A stretch of DNA of 64,000 nucleotides from Synergistaceae bacterium (GTDB taxonomy: Bacteria > Synergistota > Synergistia > Synergistales > Aminobacteriaceae), in NCBI GenBank assembly GCA_031277095.1, contig JAISLU010000001.1, forward strand, positions 1 through 64,000. Reading direction: 5' to 3'. Both the position numbers and the translations under genes were made by a program. Shown piece by piece: positions 51,460 to 59,730 of the stretch (positions within the stretch are counted from its first letter, which is position 1; each line of letters begins with the position of its first letter). The notes under the pieces are model-generated. The model saw nothing but the letters and a program-made list of their open reading frames with translations. It did not search any database and was not told where the DNA came from.

Positions 51460-52737
51460 TTAATTTACGTAATTGAATACGAGTTTCACAATCCAACAAC
51501 GGGATATATCGCCGCCAGAAGACTTGCCCTCTCCGGCTACGATATAGCCGCCGTCCAACGTCTGCTGAATGGAATGAGCGGCATCATTCAGAACGCTTCC
51601 AAGTGCCCGTTGCCAAATAAGTTCTCCCTCGGAACTCAGTTTAATAATCCAATAGTCGCTGAGACCGTGATTGTCGGAAACATCTCCATTGTCGGATGCG
51701 GAATACCCTGCAACGATATATCCCCCATCCGCTGTCTGTTGAATTGAACGGGCTTCATCATCGTCAGAGCCTCCAAAAGATCGCTGCCAGACAAGTTCTC
51801 CTGCGGGATTCAGCTTGACAATCCAATAATCAGTCCCGCCGTGATTGCCGGAAACGTCTCCATCGTCAGAATTGGATCCTCCGGCGACAATATAGCCTCC
51901 GTCCGTTGTCTGCTGAATGGATTGGGCCCATTCTTTTTTAGAACCCCCAAAGGACTTCTGCCACTCTATTTCGCCGTTCGAATTCAGTTTGACAATCCGG
52001 CAATCATAATCACCGCGGCTGCCCAGCCGGGACCCGGCAGCCGTAATATAACCGCCGTCCGAGGTCTGCCGCACGAAACTGACCTCATTACCCTCGGATA
52101 CTCCCGTCGATTTCTGCCATACGATATCTCCATTGGAGTCCAACTTCACAACTTGATAAAAAAGCCTTCGCTGTTCCTCCAATACGTTGAGCATTTCCGA
52201 AAAAATATAGCTGCCGTCCGCCGTTTGTTGAATGCACAAGGCTCGATTCATCCCGGATTCCCCATATGTCTTTTGCCAGATCAGTTCTCCTTCTTTACTC
52301 AATTTTAGAATCCAACATTGGCTGCTGCTACTTTCTAAATCTATACGCATAGGCAATACAGAAAAACCAGAGGCAATATACCCCCCATCCGCTGTCTCTG
52401 CAACAAAGTCTATATAGCCGCGTTCGCCATTACCAAAAGTTTTCCGCCAAACGCTGTTTCCCTTAGAATCCAGCTTCATGAGCCAGCCGACAACTTTCCC
52501 CCGGTTACCCAAAACAGCGCCATTATGGGAAGAAGCGCTTCCGCCGGCAATATAGCCGCCGTCCGATGTCTGCTGGATAGAAACAGCACTGCCTCTCCTT
52601 GAGCCGCCGTAAGATTTCTCCCACTCGATGGAAGGCGAAAGCGCAGCAGCCTCCAGAGTATTTTTAGAAAGTGCCGCAACAAGCATCATCGACACCCGTA
52701 TGCACATTTTGGATAGGCTGTGCCTTCGAGCAATACA
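51460..52737 (-). CDS. exported protein with repeated W..SFGGS..DGGYIVAG units
   Basis: A 425-residue exported protein. It begins with a signal-like segment (VSMMLVAAL near residue 20) and then has about seven copies of a roughly 50-residue repeat with the pattern WQKSFGGS, SIQQTADGGYIVAG, SDNGDVSDNHG and DYWIVKL. This is a beta-propeller-like repeat family of secreted proteins, similar to delta-60 repeats. I use the GTG at 52737 after ACGAGG; an ATG at 52707 is an alternative. It may bind a surface or polymer. It lies directly after the V-ATPase B gene, where subunit D would be expected. Confidence 0.75.
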   Translation of the reverse strand, partial: CIARRHSLSKMCIRVSMMLVAALSKNTLEAAALSPSIEWEKSYGGSRRGSAVSIQQTSDGGYIAGGSASSHNGAVLGNRGKVVGWLMKLDSKGNSVWRKTFGNGERGYIDFVAETADGGYIASGFSVLPMRIDLESSSSQCWILKLSKEGELIWQKTYGESGMNRALCIQQTADGSYIFSEMLNVLEEQRRLFYQVVKLDSNGDIVWQKSTGVSEGNEVSFVRQTSDGGYITAAGSRLGSRGDYDCRIVKLNSNGEIEWQKSFGGSKKEWAQSIQQTTDGGYIVAGGSNSDDGDVSGNHGGTDYWIVKLNPAGELVWQRSFGGSDDDEARSIQQTADGGYIVAGYSASDNGDVSDNHGLSDYWIIKLSSEGELIWQRALGSVLNDAAHSIQQTLDGGYIVAGEGKSSGGDISRCWIVKLVFNYVN

Positions 52738-52792
52738 CACGTTTCGTACCTCGTTTTTGTGATATTTTTGCGTTTGACGTGGGCGCAATTTT

Positions 52793-54289
52793 TTATTTCT
52801 TTTCCGGCTCTCCGGATTTTTCAGGCGATGCTGCGCCAATGGCTATTTTTCGCTCCAAAAGCGTCTGGGGCAGGCAGGACAGTTCCTCCACGGGCAGTTC
52901 GCTCAAGACCTCCCACGCCTTGGCCTCGGATTGAGCGAGGGTCCTTCTTTCAAGCTGCCGCTCTCTTCCCTTTTGGCCGACAAAGAATTTTTCAAACGCG
53001 TCTCCGAACTTCAAGTAGAGTTTTCCCACCTCGGACAGCCCCGCGTCTCCGACGGCAGCCCGCAGGAGCCTGGTTTCCCTGGCCTTCACGTAAGCGGAGC
53101 GGAGTTGATCGGCAAGGACACGGTGAGAGTCGAAAGTCTTTCCGCGCCCTATTCCTCTGTCCATAGACCGAGACAGGCTTGCCTGCACGTTGAAAGGCGG
53201 GAAAATACCCTTGGCGTGCAGCTCCCGGTCCAAAACGATCTGCCCGTCGAGAAGCTGCCCCGACAGGTCGGCCACCGGATGCGTGACGTCGTCGTCGGGC
53301 GCGGTGATCACCGAAAGCTGGGTCACGCTCCCCGGGCATCCAGCGATACAACCGGAGCGTTCGTAAAGCTCGGCAAGGTCGGAGTACATTGCGACGGGGT
53401 ATCCTCCCCGCCCGGGTATCTCCTTTCGCAGGGCGCTTATTTCCCTAAGGGCATCGCAGTAGTGGAGCATGTCCGCCATGACGACCAGGACGTCGTACCC
53501 TTTGACGAAGGCGAAATACTCGGCGACGGTCAAAGCGACCCGCGGCGCCAGGAGACGCTCCGCAACCGGATCGTTTGCTTTGTTCAGCACCAACACGCTT
53601 CTGTCCGTCACGCCGTCGCGCTCGAAGGTCTCTATGAAAAGGTCCGCCTCGCGGCCAGTGACGCCCATAGCGGCAAAAATCACAAGAAAATCTCCGTCTT
53701 TGCCGGGGATCAGCGCGCGGGCCGCCATTCGCGCCGCGATTTCGCCGGCGGGCAGCCCCGGCCCCCCGAGCAAAGAGAGCCTTTGGCCGCGAACCCAGGT
53801 GTTCATCAAATCCAGCGCGGATATCCCCGTCTCAATGGCGCCGTTAGGTGGTATTCTAAGGCCGGGAGGCAACCCCTTCGCGGGAAGGAACTCTTCGAGG
53901 CCGTAAAGGCTCCTTCCGTCGGCGGGCAGCCCGCGGCCGTTCAGAATTCGGCCCCGCAGGGCTTCTCCTACTCCCACCTTCGCCACGTCGCGCTCCATCC
54001 ACACGGTCGCCCGCCCCGTTTCCAGGCCTGGGGCGTCGTCAAACATCTGGACGACACAAAGGTCGTCTTTGACCTGCAGCACCTGCCCCGTCTTCGCAAA
54101 CTCTTCAAGCGAGGATGCGTTCACCGGGTCGCCCCATAGAGTCACCAGCTCGCCGCAGCCGACGCCCGTCATGTTCTCCACAAAAAGAAGGGAGCCGGTT
54201 ATGCCTTTGATTCCGCGGGAACCTTGTCGATAAAGTTTTCGACTGCATTTTTGCTTGAATTCTCGATTGGGTTCTTGATTGAGCGTCAT
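52793..54289 (-). CDS. ntpB: V/A-type ATPase subunit B
   Basis: A 498-residue regulatory subunit of the catalytic headpiece. The P-loop is degenerate (LLGGPGLPAGEIA), which is normal for B subunits. Family blocks include GGYPVAMYSDLAELYERSG, DDDVTHPVADLSGQLLDGQI and the Arg-containing SLSRSMDRGIGRGKT near the interface. It alternates with A subunits in the A3B3 ring. The ATG overlaps the stop of the A gene (ATGA). The gene that should follow, subunit D, is absent; the next minus-strand gene encodes a repeat protein. Confidence 0.95.
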   Translation of the reverse strand: MTLNQEPNREFKQKCSRKLYRQGSRGIKGITGSLLFVENMTGVGCGELVTLWGDPVNASSLEEFAKTGQVLQVKDDLCVVQMFDDAPGLETGRATVWMERDVAKVGVGEALRGRILNGRGLPADGRSLYGLEEFLPAKGLPPGLRIPPNGAIETGISALDLMNTWVRGQRLSLLGGPGLPAGEIAARMAARALIPGKDGDFLVIFAAMGVTGREADLFIETFERDGVTDRSVLVLNKANDPVAERLLAPRVALTVAEYFAFVKGYDVLVVMADMLHYCDALREISALRKEIPGRGGYPVAMYSDLAELYERSGCIAGCPGSVTQLSVITAPDDDVTHPVADLSGQLLDGQIVLDRELHAKGIFPPFNVQASLSRSMDRGIGRGKTFDSHRVLADQLRSAYVKARETRLLRAAVGDAGLSEVGKLYLKFGDAFEKFFVGQKGRERQLERRTLAQSEAKAWEVLSELPVEELSCLPQTLLERKIAIGAASPEKSGEPEKK

Positions 54290-56163
54290 AGCGCTACCTC
54301 CTGGTCGGCCGTTTGTCTCGCGGCGAGTTCGGCGGTGAAAAGGGCCAGCCACTCCCGTCCTTTATCCGTAAAGTCCCCCGGCAGGTCCCACAAAGCGGCA
54401 AGTTCCGCCCTCATGGATACGCGGGCGGCGGCCGGGAGACCGTCTTTCAAAAAACTCCGCACCCTGTCGTCCAGCGCCTTGAGAAGCCGAAGCATCGCCG
54501 CCGACCTGGCGGGACAGGAATCTTGAAGGTCGAATACGTTTTGCCGCAGATACACGGTCTCGATGGTTTCGGCGTGAAAAAGAATCCATCGATCCTCTTC
54601 GGAAAGCGCAATTTCACCGGCTGAGCGATTTGAAGCCAAGGTTGGAGCCAAGATTGGGTCAAAGATTGAATCAAAGGTTGAGGCAAAGATTGGAGCGAAG
54701 GCTGAAGTTGGGGCGAAACGCGCCGAATCGAAAAGCTCCCTCGCACGCGACAAGATGTCCCTCAAGTATTCTTTCAGATCGGGCCAGTCTTGCCCCGCAT
54801 TTTGGGCTAGAGTGTCCGAAACCGCCTCTTCGTAGAGGGAGTAACTTCGAGCCAGGTCCATCGCGGGAAAGCGGCGGGCCTGGGCAAGGACCTTGTCGAG
54901 CCGCCAGCAAGCTCCGGCTCGGCTCAGGCCGGTCTGGGTCACCGGCTCGGAAAAGTCTCCCCCTTCGGGTGAAAACCCGCTGATCAAAGTCACAGAGCCG
55001 CGGTGCCCCCCCAGCGTTTCCGCCTGTCCCCCGCGCTCGCAGTAGCTCGATAAACGGCTTCCCAGATAAGCCGGATATCCTCCTTCGCCGGGAGATTCTT
55101 CGAGACGGTTCCCGATTTCCCTCAGGGCCTCCGCCCACCGGGACAGGGAATCGATCACGACGACCGCGTCGCAGCCCATATCCCGATAGTACTCGGCCAG
55201 GGTCATTCCCAAGTAGATGCCGGGGTCTCGCGCCGCCACGGTCATGCTGGACGTGCTTGTCACGAAGATCGTCCGCTCCCTCAAAGGGATTCCCCGTCTC
55301 TCGGCCTGGGAGAACTCCTCCAGCATCTCGGCTGTTTCGCTTCCCCTTCCTCCGCATCCAACGTAAACGATCACGTCGGCGTCGCACCCTGCGGCCAAAG
55401 ACCGCTGGACGAGGGTCTTTCCCGTGCCGACTCCTCCGGCTACGGCAGCCACGCCGCCCACGGCCAGAGGGAAGAGGGTATCGAATCCCCGCCGCCCCGT
55501 CCACAGAGGACGATCCAGCGGCAAACGCGCCCTGACGGGCCTGGGGACGCGCACTTCCCACCGCTGGGCCAGGGACAGTTCTGTTCCGTCCGCCAAACGG
55601 CATATACACTCTCGCCGCGTGTAATCGTCCCCCTCCGGCGCTATCCAGGCGATGGCCTGAGGCGACGAAACCGGTGGGACCAAGATACGATGAATGAAGA
55701 GTTTCCCCTCCTCCACCGTTCCCAAAAGGTCCCCCGGCGCGACCGTGTTCCCCTCCGCCGCCGCCGGCGTGAAATGCCACAGCGGCAAATCCGGCGCGCC
55801 GCCGCCTTGCAGCGACCCAAGGGATTCAATAGATCCCAGGGATCGCCCCAAGCCGTCCAGAACCTGCCCCAAAAAACCGGGGCCCAAATCTACGCTCAAG
55901 AGCTTTCCGGTAAAGTAAACTTCTCCTCCTGCAGCCAGCCCCGTCGTGTCCCCGTAGGTTTGGATATCCACCGTTTTCCCCCGGATGCGGACAACTTCGC
56001 CTGGGAGTTTCGAAGCCATTGTCCTCGAGTCTATGGCCCTCGAGTCTAAGGCTCCTCCGGCGATCCATACCGCCTCGAACATCCGGGGGCACGAATCCGT
56101 CTCGGCGGTGATCACCGGTCCGGAGACACCCGTTATCGCGCCCTTCGCCCAATTGTTTTCCAT
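54286..56163 (-). CDS. ntpA: V/A-type ATPase subunit A, with a lost catalytic Glu
   Basis: A 625-residue catalytic subunit. The P-loop is GGVGTGKT (243-250), a variation of the usual GPFGSGKT. The normal GCGERGNE motif is GCGGRGSE (269-276): Gly272 replaces the Glu that acts as general base in ATP hydrolysis. Other blocks are sound (TSSMTVAARDPGIYLGMTLAEYYRDMG and DSLSRWAEALREIG). A 24-residue low-complexity insertion near residue 490-515 (built from 12-bp tandem DNA units) precedes the C-terminal helical domain. I chose the ATG at 56163 after AAGGAGA; one at 56208 is possible. ATP synthesis or hydrolysis by this subunit is doubtful unless the Gly is an assembly error. Confidence 0.9.
   Translation of the reverse strand: MENNWAKGAITGVSGPVITAETDSCPRMFEAVWIAGGALDSRAIDSRTMASKLPGEVVRIRGKTVDIQTYGDTTGLAAGGEVYFTGKLLSVDLGPGFLGQVLDGLGRSLGSIESLGSLQGGGAPDLPLWHFTPAAAEGNTVAPGDLLGTVEEGKLFIHRILVPPVSSPQAIAWIAPEGDDYTRRECICRLADGTELSLAQRWEVRVPRPVRARLPLDRPLWTGRRGFDTLFPLAVGGVAAVAGGVGTGKTLVQRSLAAGCDADVIVYVGCGGRGSETAEMLEEFSQAERRGIPLRERTIFVTSTSSMTVAARDPGIYLGMTLAEYYRDMGCDAVVVIDSLSRWAEALREIGNRLEESPGEGGYPAYLGSRLSSYCERGGQAETLGGHRGSVTLISGFSPEGGDFSEPVTQTGLSRAGACWRLDKVLAQARRFPAMDLARSYSLYEEAVSDTLAQNAGQDWPDLKEYLRDILSRARELFDSARFAPTSAFAPIFASTFDSIFDPILAPTLASNRSAGEIALSEEDRWILFHAETIETVYLRQNVFDLQDSCPARSAAMLRLLKALDDRVRSFLKDGLPAAARVSMRAELAALWDLPGDFTDKGREWLALFTAELAARQTADQEVAL
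54632..54703 (-). repeat. six 12-bp tandem units within ntpA
   Basis: Units start at 54632, 54644, 54656, 54668, 54680 and 54692, all of the form GRRNCRAAGRYT on the plus strand, plus a degenerate seventh. They code for the Phe/Asp/Ile/Pro-rich insertion in subunit A. Confidence 0.88.
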
Positions 56164-56188
56164 GTGTACGTCTCCTTGTGCGCCGCTG

Positions 56189-56764
56189 TCACTGCTCGGG
56201 TATGCCATGCTTGGCTATGAAGAAGGGGCGCAGACGCCGCCATCTCGTTCTAAAGGTGTTGTCGATGAGCCGCCCGCTTTCCTTCTCTTCGATCAGAAGG
56301 CCGCCCCAAACGTCTTTCAGGCCTTCCCGGACCTCCAGTGCGCTGCCGGGTTTCAAAAAAACGGAGTCTCCCTTTTCCACCCACAGAATCGACGGAAGCG
56401 ACAGGTATTCTTCGGCCTCAGCCGCCAAAGCCCTCATCGCGTCCCCATATGGGGGCGAGCGGCGAAAGGCCTCCACACGGGCTCGCACTTCTTCATCCAG
56501 GCGCTGGAAGAAATTGTCCTGCAGCTCGATCTTGAAGGCTTTTTTCTGAAGTTCCACACGACGGCGATTGGCTTTCAGCCCCTCATCCAAACGCTTTTCC
56601 CGGGAGCGGCGCAGATTGTGGACGATACCCTCCACCTCCAGGCGGCGCGCCGTAATCATGTCGGCGAGGTCCTCGTCCACGGAGCGTTTCAGGACAAGAC
56701 AGCGTTCTTTGTGCTGGTCCAACAAGGCTCTCTTGAAACCAGCCAGATCATCCAACTCCGGCAA
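56189..56764 (-). CDS. ntpE: V/A-type ATPase subunit E (peripheral stalk)
   Basis: A 191-residue protein. A long, charged N-terminal helix (1-110) is followed by a compact C-terminal domain, the typical E-subunit design that pairs with subunit G/H to form the outer stalk and contacts the A3B3 head. It starts 1 base after the K gene stop and is followed directly by ntpA, whereas V-ATPase operons generally place C and F between E and A. Confidence 0.85.
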   Translation of the reverse strand: MPELDDLAGFKRALLDQHKERCLVLKRSVDEDLADMITARRLEVEGIVHNLRRSREKRLDEGLKANRRRVELQKKAFKIELQDNFFQRLDEEVRARVEAFRRSPPYGDAMRALAAEAEEYLSLPSILWVEKGDSVFLKPGSALEVREGLKDVWGGLLIEEKESGRLIDNTFRTRWRRLRPFFIAKHGIPEQ

Positions 56765-56765
56765 A

Positions 56766-56984
56766 TCAAACCATCCCGATAATCATCATGGCGACGACGA
56801 AGCCTAAAACCACCATCGTCTCCGGGATGGCCTCCAGAACGATGATCGTCCCGGCGGTCTCCGGCTTTTCCGCAATGGTGCCTGCTCCCGCGCTGCCGAT
56901 GCGGGCCTGAGCGTAGGCCGTCGCAAGGGCGGGGATGGCCACGGCCAGGGCCGCGGCTAGAGCTACAATCGCTTTCTCAGTCAT
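56766..56984 (-). CDS. ntpK: V/A-type ATPase subunit K (proteolipid, 8 kDa form)
   Basis: A 72-residue rotor proteolipid with two membrane helices (4-26 and 45-72). The ion-binding carboxylate is Glu55 in AIPETMVVLGF, and a Gln26 in the first helix (ATAYAQARIG) could help bind Na+. It is the short, single-hairpin form. The ATG at 56984 has AAGGAGG 7 bases ahead and lies inside the end of the I gene. The Na+ suggestion rests on Gln26 only. Confidence 0.92.
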   Translation of the reverse strand: MTEKAIVALAAALAVAIPALATAYAQARIGSAGAGTIAEKPETAGTIIVLEAIPETMVVLGFVVAMMIIGMV

Positions 56985-58881
56985 TGTAAAGCCTCCTTCT
57001 TTTGGCAAAGGGTTTGTATTCCAGCGTCCCGCTTTCGTAAAATTTCCCCATGAACTCCACGTAATGAAGCCGTGCCGCGTGCAGGGAAGATCCTCCGATA
57101 GCCAGGACGAAGTTCAAAAGGTGAATGGCGAACGCCATGAAAAAACCCAGCACGGGAATTTCGATCACGTCCACGAACATGCTGGCGACCATAGCGAGAA
57201 TTGCGGAGGACAGTCCGATGGCGGCGATGCGGATATAGCTGATGATATTGCCGATAGTCCCCAGAGATTCCACGATCCCCCCGATTCCCCCTCCCCACAG
57301 CAGAAAAATCACGCCGAAGACCAGCAGCATGACAGGTATGGAGAAAAGCGCGGCGGGCAGCTTCGAGCGCAGCGCCACCAACGCCGAAACCATGGCGAGG
57401 ATAACCAGCAAACTTCCCAGGCGCTCCATCCAGAGGTGGCGGTGCCGGTTCCGAATACCCTCGATCATGCCGATGAGGAGTCCAAGAAAAACGTGACCTC
57501 CGCCCAAGGCTACGCTGAACACCATGACGGGCCCCACCGTGTGGGCTCTGTCCACCCACAGCGGCTCCATGTGCAGCAATCGGTGCCCCACATCCCCGAA
57601 AAGCTCGCCGAACACCCCTCCCCACGCAATGCTCCAGAACGCCAGGAAGAGGAGAATGACGCCCACATCGTGCATAACTTCCGAACGCTTTTGCTTCAGG
57701 TACCAGCCCAGCCACAAAACCAGTACACCGTAACCGATATCCCCCACCATGCAGCCCGCGAAAAAGGGGAAAAAAACGCCTATCAGGAAGGAGGGGTCAT
57801 AGGCGCTGTAATGGGGCACTCGCAGAAGTTTCAAAAACAACTCGAAAGGCTTGAAAAGAGAGTGGTTCTGAAGGGCGGTGGGGACCGCTCCGTCCTTGGC
57901 CGGGTCGGGCGGACGGGAGCGCAAGACGACGGCGTCGCCGAAGTCCTCCTTCAAGGTCGCCTGGGTGCGGGCGAGGTCGCTTTCCGGTATCCAACCCTTC
58001 AAACTGAAAAAATCGTCGTTTTCTTCGGCGGACAGCTCCATGAGAAGCTGCTCCAGCCGTTCGTCCAGCAGGATGTAAACAGCGGCCAGGTTCGCCCCCC
58101 ACTGGTCGGACAATTGTCGGAGTTCCTGCTTGTTTTCTCTCATCCGCGTGGGCAGGCTTCTCAGTATTCTCCGTATCCTCGATGCCGCTGTCACCAGTGG
58201 CTCTCCCTCGTAATTCTCCGGCAAGCGCCATAGAGTTCCCCTCAGCTCCTCCGCGGAGGTTCTGAGGCTCGACTGTATTTCGGGGGAAGCGCTGGTGACG
58301 AGAAAAGCCGACCCGTCCGCAAGTTCGAAGGAGTGGTAGCGAAACCAGGGCTTCTCATGTCCGCTGGGCAAAGAATCCAAGTCTCCGTTTATTTTGGAGA
58401 CAAGGGTATGCTGAGCCTGACGTGAAAGCTGCCAAATGAGGACTTCGCCCCGGGAAAAACGTTCTTGCTCCAAAAACGCCCGGGCATGGGTCAAAATGAG
58501 GTTGGTTTTCCGCAGTTTCGTAAAAAGAGCCTGTACCTTCTCCTGGCCTTCGTCGATTCGGGAAAGGCGCGATTGGATGCGCTCGAGGCTTCTGTCGATC
58601 TCCGCCATCATAAACTCCAAGTCGCCGAAAAGATTATAACGAACGTTTTCGACGAAAGCGTCGGTCAATTTCCTCCATTCATCCCACTTGAGCGCCTCGA
58701 TCAGGCCCAGCACCCTCCCCCTCTGATCTCTCAGCTTTTTCAGCAGAAGGCTGTCGTCCGTCATGTCGTCCGGCAGCACGTTGTCCAGGTGGAAAACCCC
58801 CAGCTCGTAGAGCCGCCCGGCAATCGCCGATTTTTTATCCTTCACTCCCCACAGAACGACCCTGGCCATTCGTTTTATCAC
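56977..58881 (-). CDS. ntpI: V/A-type ATPase subunit I (a-subunit)
   Basis: A 634-residue membrane subunit that forms the ion half-channels. The N-terminal cytosolic arm (1-330) has long coiled helices; the C-terminal part has about seven membrane segments (FFPFFAGCMVGDIGYGVLVL, FWSIAWGGVFGELFGD and a late ISYIRIAAIGLSSAILAMV with the essential Arg). It anchors the peripheral stalks. The start overlaps the previous stop by 4 bases. Confidence 0.93.
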   Translation of the reverse strand: MIKRMARVVLWGVKDKKSAIAGRLYELGVFHLDNVLPDDMTDDSLLLKKLRDQRGRVLGLIEALKWDEWRKLTDAFVENVRYNLFGDLEFMMAEIDRSLERIQSRLSRIDEGQEKVQALFTKLRKTNLILTHARAFLEQERFSRGEVLIWQLSRQAQHTLVSKINGDLDSLPSGHEKPWFRYHSFELADGSAFLVTSASPEIQSSLRTSAEELRGTLWRLPENYEGEPLVTAASRIRRILRSLPTRMRENKQELRQLSDQWGANLAAVYILLDERLEQLLMELSAEENDDFFSLKGWIPESDLARTQATLKEDFGDAVVLRSRPPDPAKDGAVPTALQNHSLFKPFELFLKLLRVPHYSAYDPSFLIGVFFPFFAGCMVGDIGYGVLVLWLGWYLKQKRSEVMHDVGVILLFLAFWSIAWGGVFGELFGDVGHRLLHMEPLWVDRAHTVGPVMVFSVALGGGHVFLGLLIGMIEGIRNRHRHLWMERLGSLLVILAMVSALVALRSKLPAALFSIPVMLLVFGVIFLLWGGGIGGIVESLGTIGNIISYIRIAAIGLSSAILAMVASMFVDVIEIPVLGFFMAFAIHLLNFVLAIGGSSLHAARLHYVEFMGKFYESGTLEYKPFAKRRRLYND

Positions 58882-59276
58882 GCGCTATCGCCCCCCTCCC
58901 CCAGAGTGTCCGCGCTCTCGAAAAAAGGCAGCAGCCCGTCGAACGCGTCTTTCGCCAGAACATCGAGAAATTTTTCGTCCCACAACCGCTCTCGGAGGCG
59001 TGTTTTCCAATCGGCAAACGCCGCTTCCGCCTCTTCCCGGTCTTGGGCGAGGCGCTCTTCCACGTCCTTCTCTTCCATGCGGGCGATCTCGATCGTTCGG
59101 TCGGACATGGCGTTCAAACGCCATAACGTTTCTTCTTTGAACCGCTCGAACTCGATTTTTTTGCCTTCCATGTCCTCGGCCAGTCGCCTGCGCACGTTCT
59201 CCAGCTTGTCTCCCGTCTCCAGAAGGGTATCCGGCGTATTGGACAGAGTATCCGAGGCTGCCGATTTATCCGACAT
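58878..59276 (-). CDS. V/A-type ATPase subunit H/G-like coiled-coil protein
   Basis: A 132-residue, highly charged, helical protein with heptad-like pattern through most of its length (ENVRRRLAEDMEGKKIEFER, EERLAQDREEAEAAFADWK). Position just before ntpI and size fit the G/H subunit that pairs with E in the peripheral stalk (AhaH-like). The last 30 residues are compact and acidic. It overlaps both neighbours (11 and 4 bases). Confidence 0.7.
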   Translation of the reverse strand: MSDKSAASDTLSNTPDTLLETGDKLENVRRRLAEDMEGKKIEFERFKEETLWRLNAMSDRTIEIARMEEKDVEERLAQDREEAEAAFADWKTRLRERLWDEKFLDVLAKDAFDGLLPFFESADTLGEGGDSA

Positions 59277-59730
59277 TGCGGCTGTATCCTTCGAGCATGA
59301 AGTTCCAGAGCATCTTGCGATCGATAATGCCCACCAATATGCCGTCCTCTACGACAGGAAGGCGGCGGAGATGTTTGCGTATCATCAAGTCGGCTATGGA
59401 CATCAGGCTCACATAGGGCTCGACGGCCACGGGAGATTTGGTCATATAGTCCTTGACAGGAAGTTTCCCCAGCTTTTCCAGCTGCCTCACGAATTCTTCC
59501 TCTTCCCCACTCAAAAACGAGCTTTGAGTGAGGACCTCGAGGTACGACGGCGTCGCGGCGCGTAAAATATCGGTTTCGGACAAAAATCCGACAAGACGCC
59601 AATTCATGTCGACAACAGGCAGACCGGCAACGTTATGAGAATAAAAAATGTCGATAGCTTCGCTGATGGTGCTGTGCTCCATAACGACCGTCAGGTCGCG
59701 GTCCATGAGTTCGCCGACTGTAGTGATCAT
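59266..59730 (-). CDS. CBS-domain-pair protein
   Basis: A 154-residue protein made of two CBS motifs: MDRDLTVVMEHSTISEAIDI with AGLPVVDMNWRLVGFLSETD, and MTKSPVAVEPYVSLMSIADL with RRLPVVEDGILVGIIDRK. CBS pairs bind AMP, ATP or related nucleotides and often report energy state. It overlaps both the glycosyltransferase gene upstream (ATGA) and the stalk-subunit gene downstream, so it is translated with the V-ATPase. A regulator of the ATPase is a reasonable inference, not proven. Confidence 0.9.
   Translation of the reverse strand: MITTVGELMDRDLTVVMEHSTISEAIDIFYSHNVAGLPVVDMNWRLVGFLSETDILRAATPSYLEVLTQSSFLSGEEEEFVRQLEKLGKLPVKDYMTKSPVAVEPYVSLMSIADLMIRKHLRRLPVVEDGILVGIIDRKMLWNFMLEGYSRNVG

Noticed and set aside
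52931-54139. 402-residue plus-strand frame opposite ntpB
   Set aside because: Antisense shadow; the V-ATPase B protein is unambiguous.
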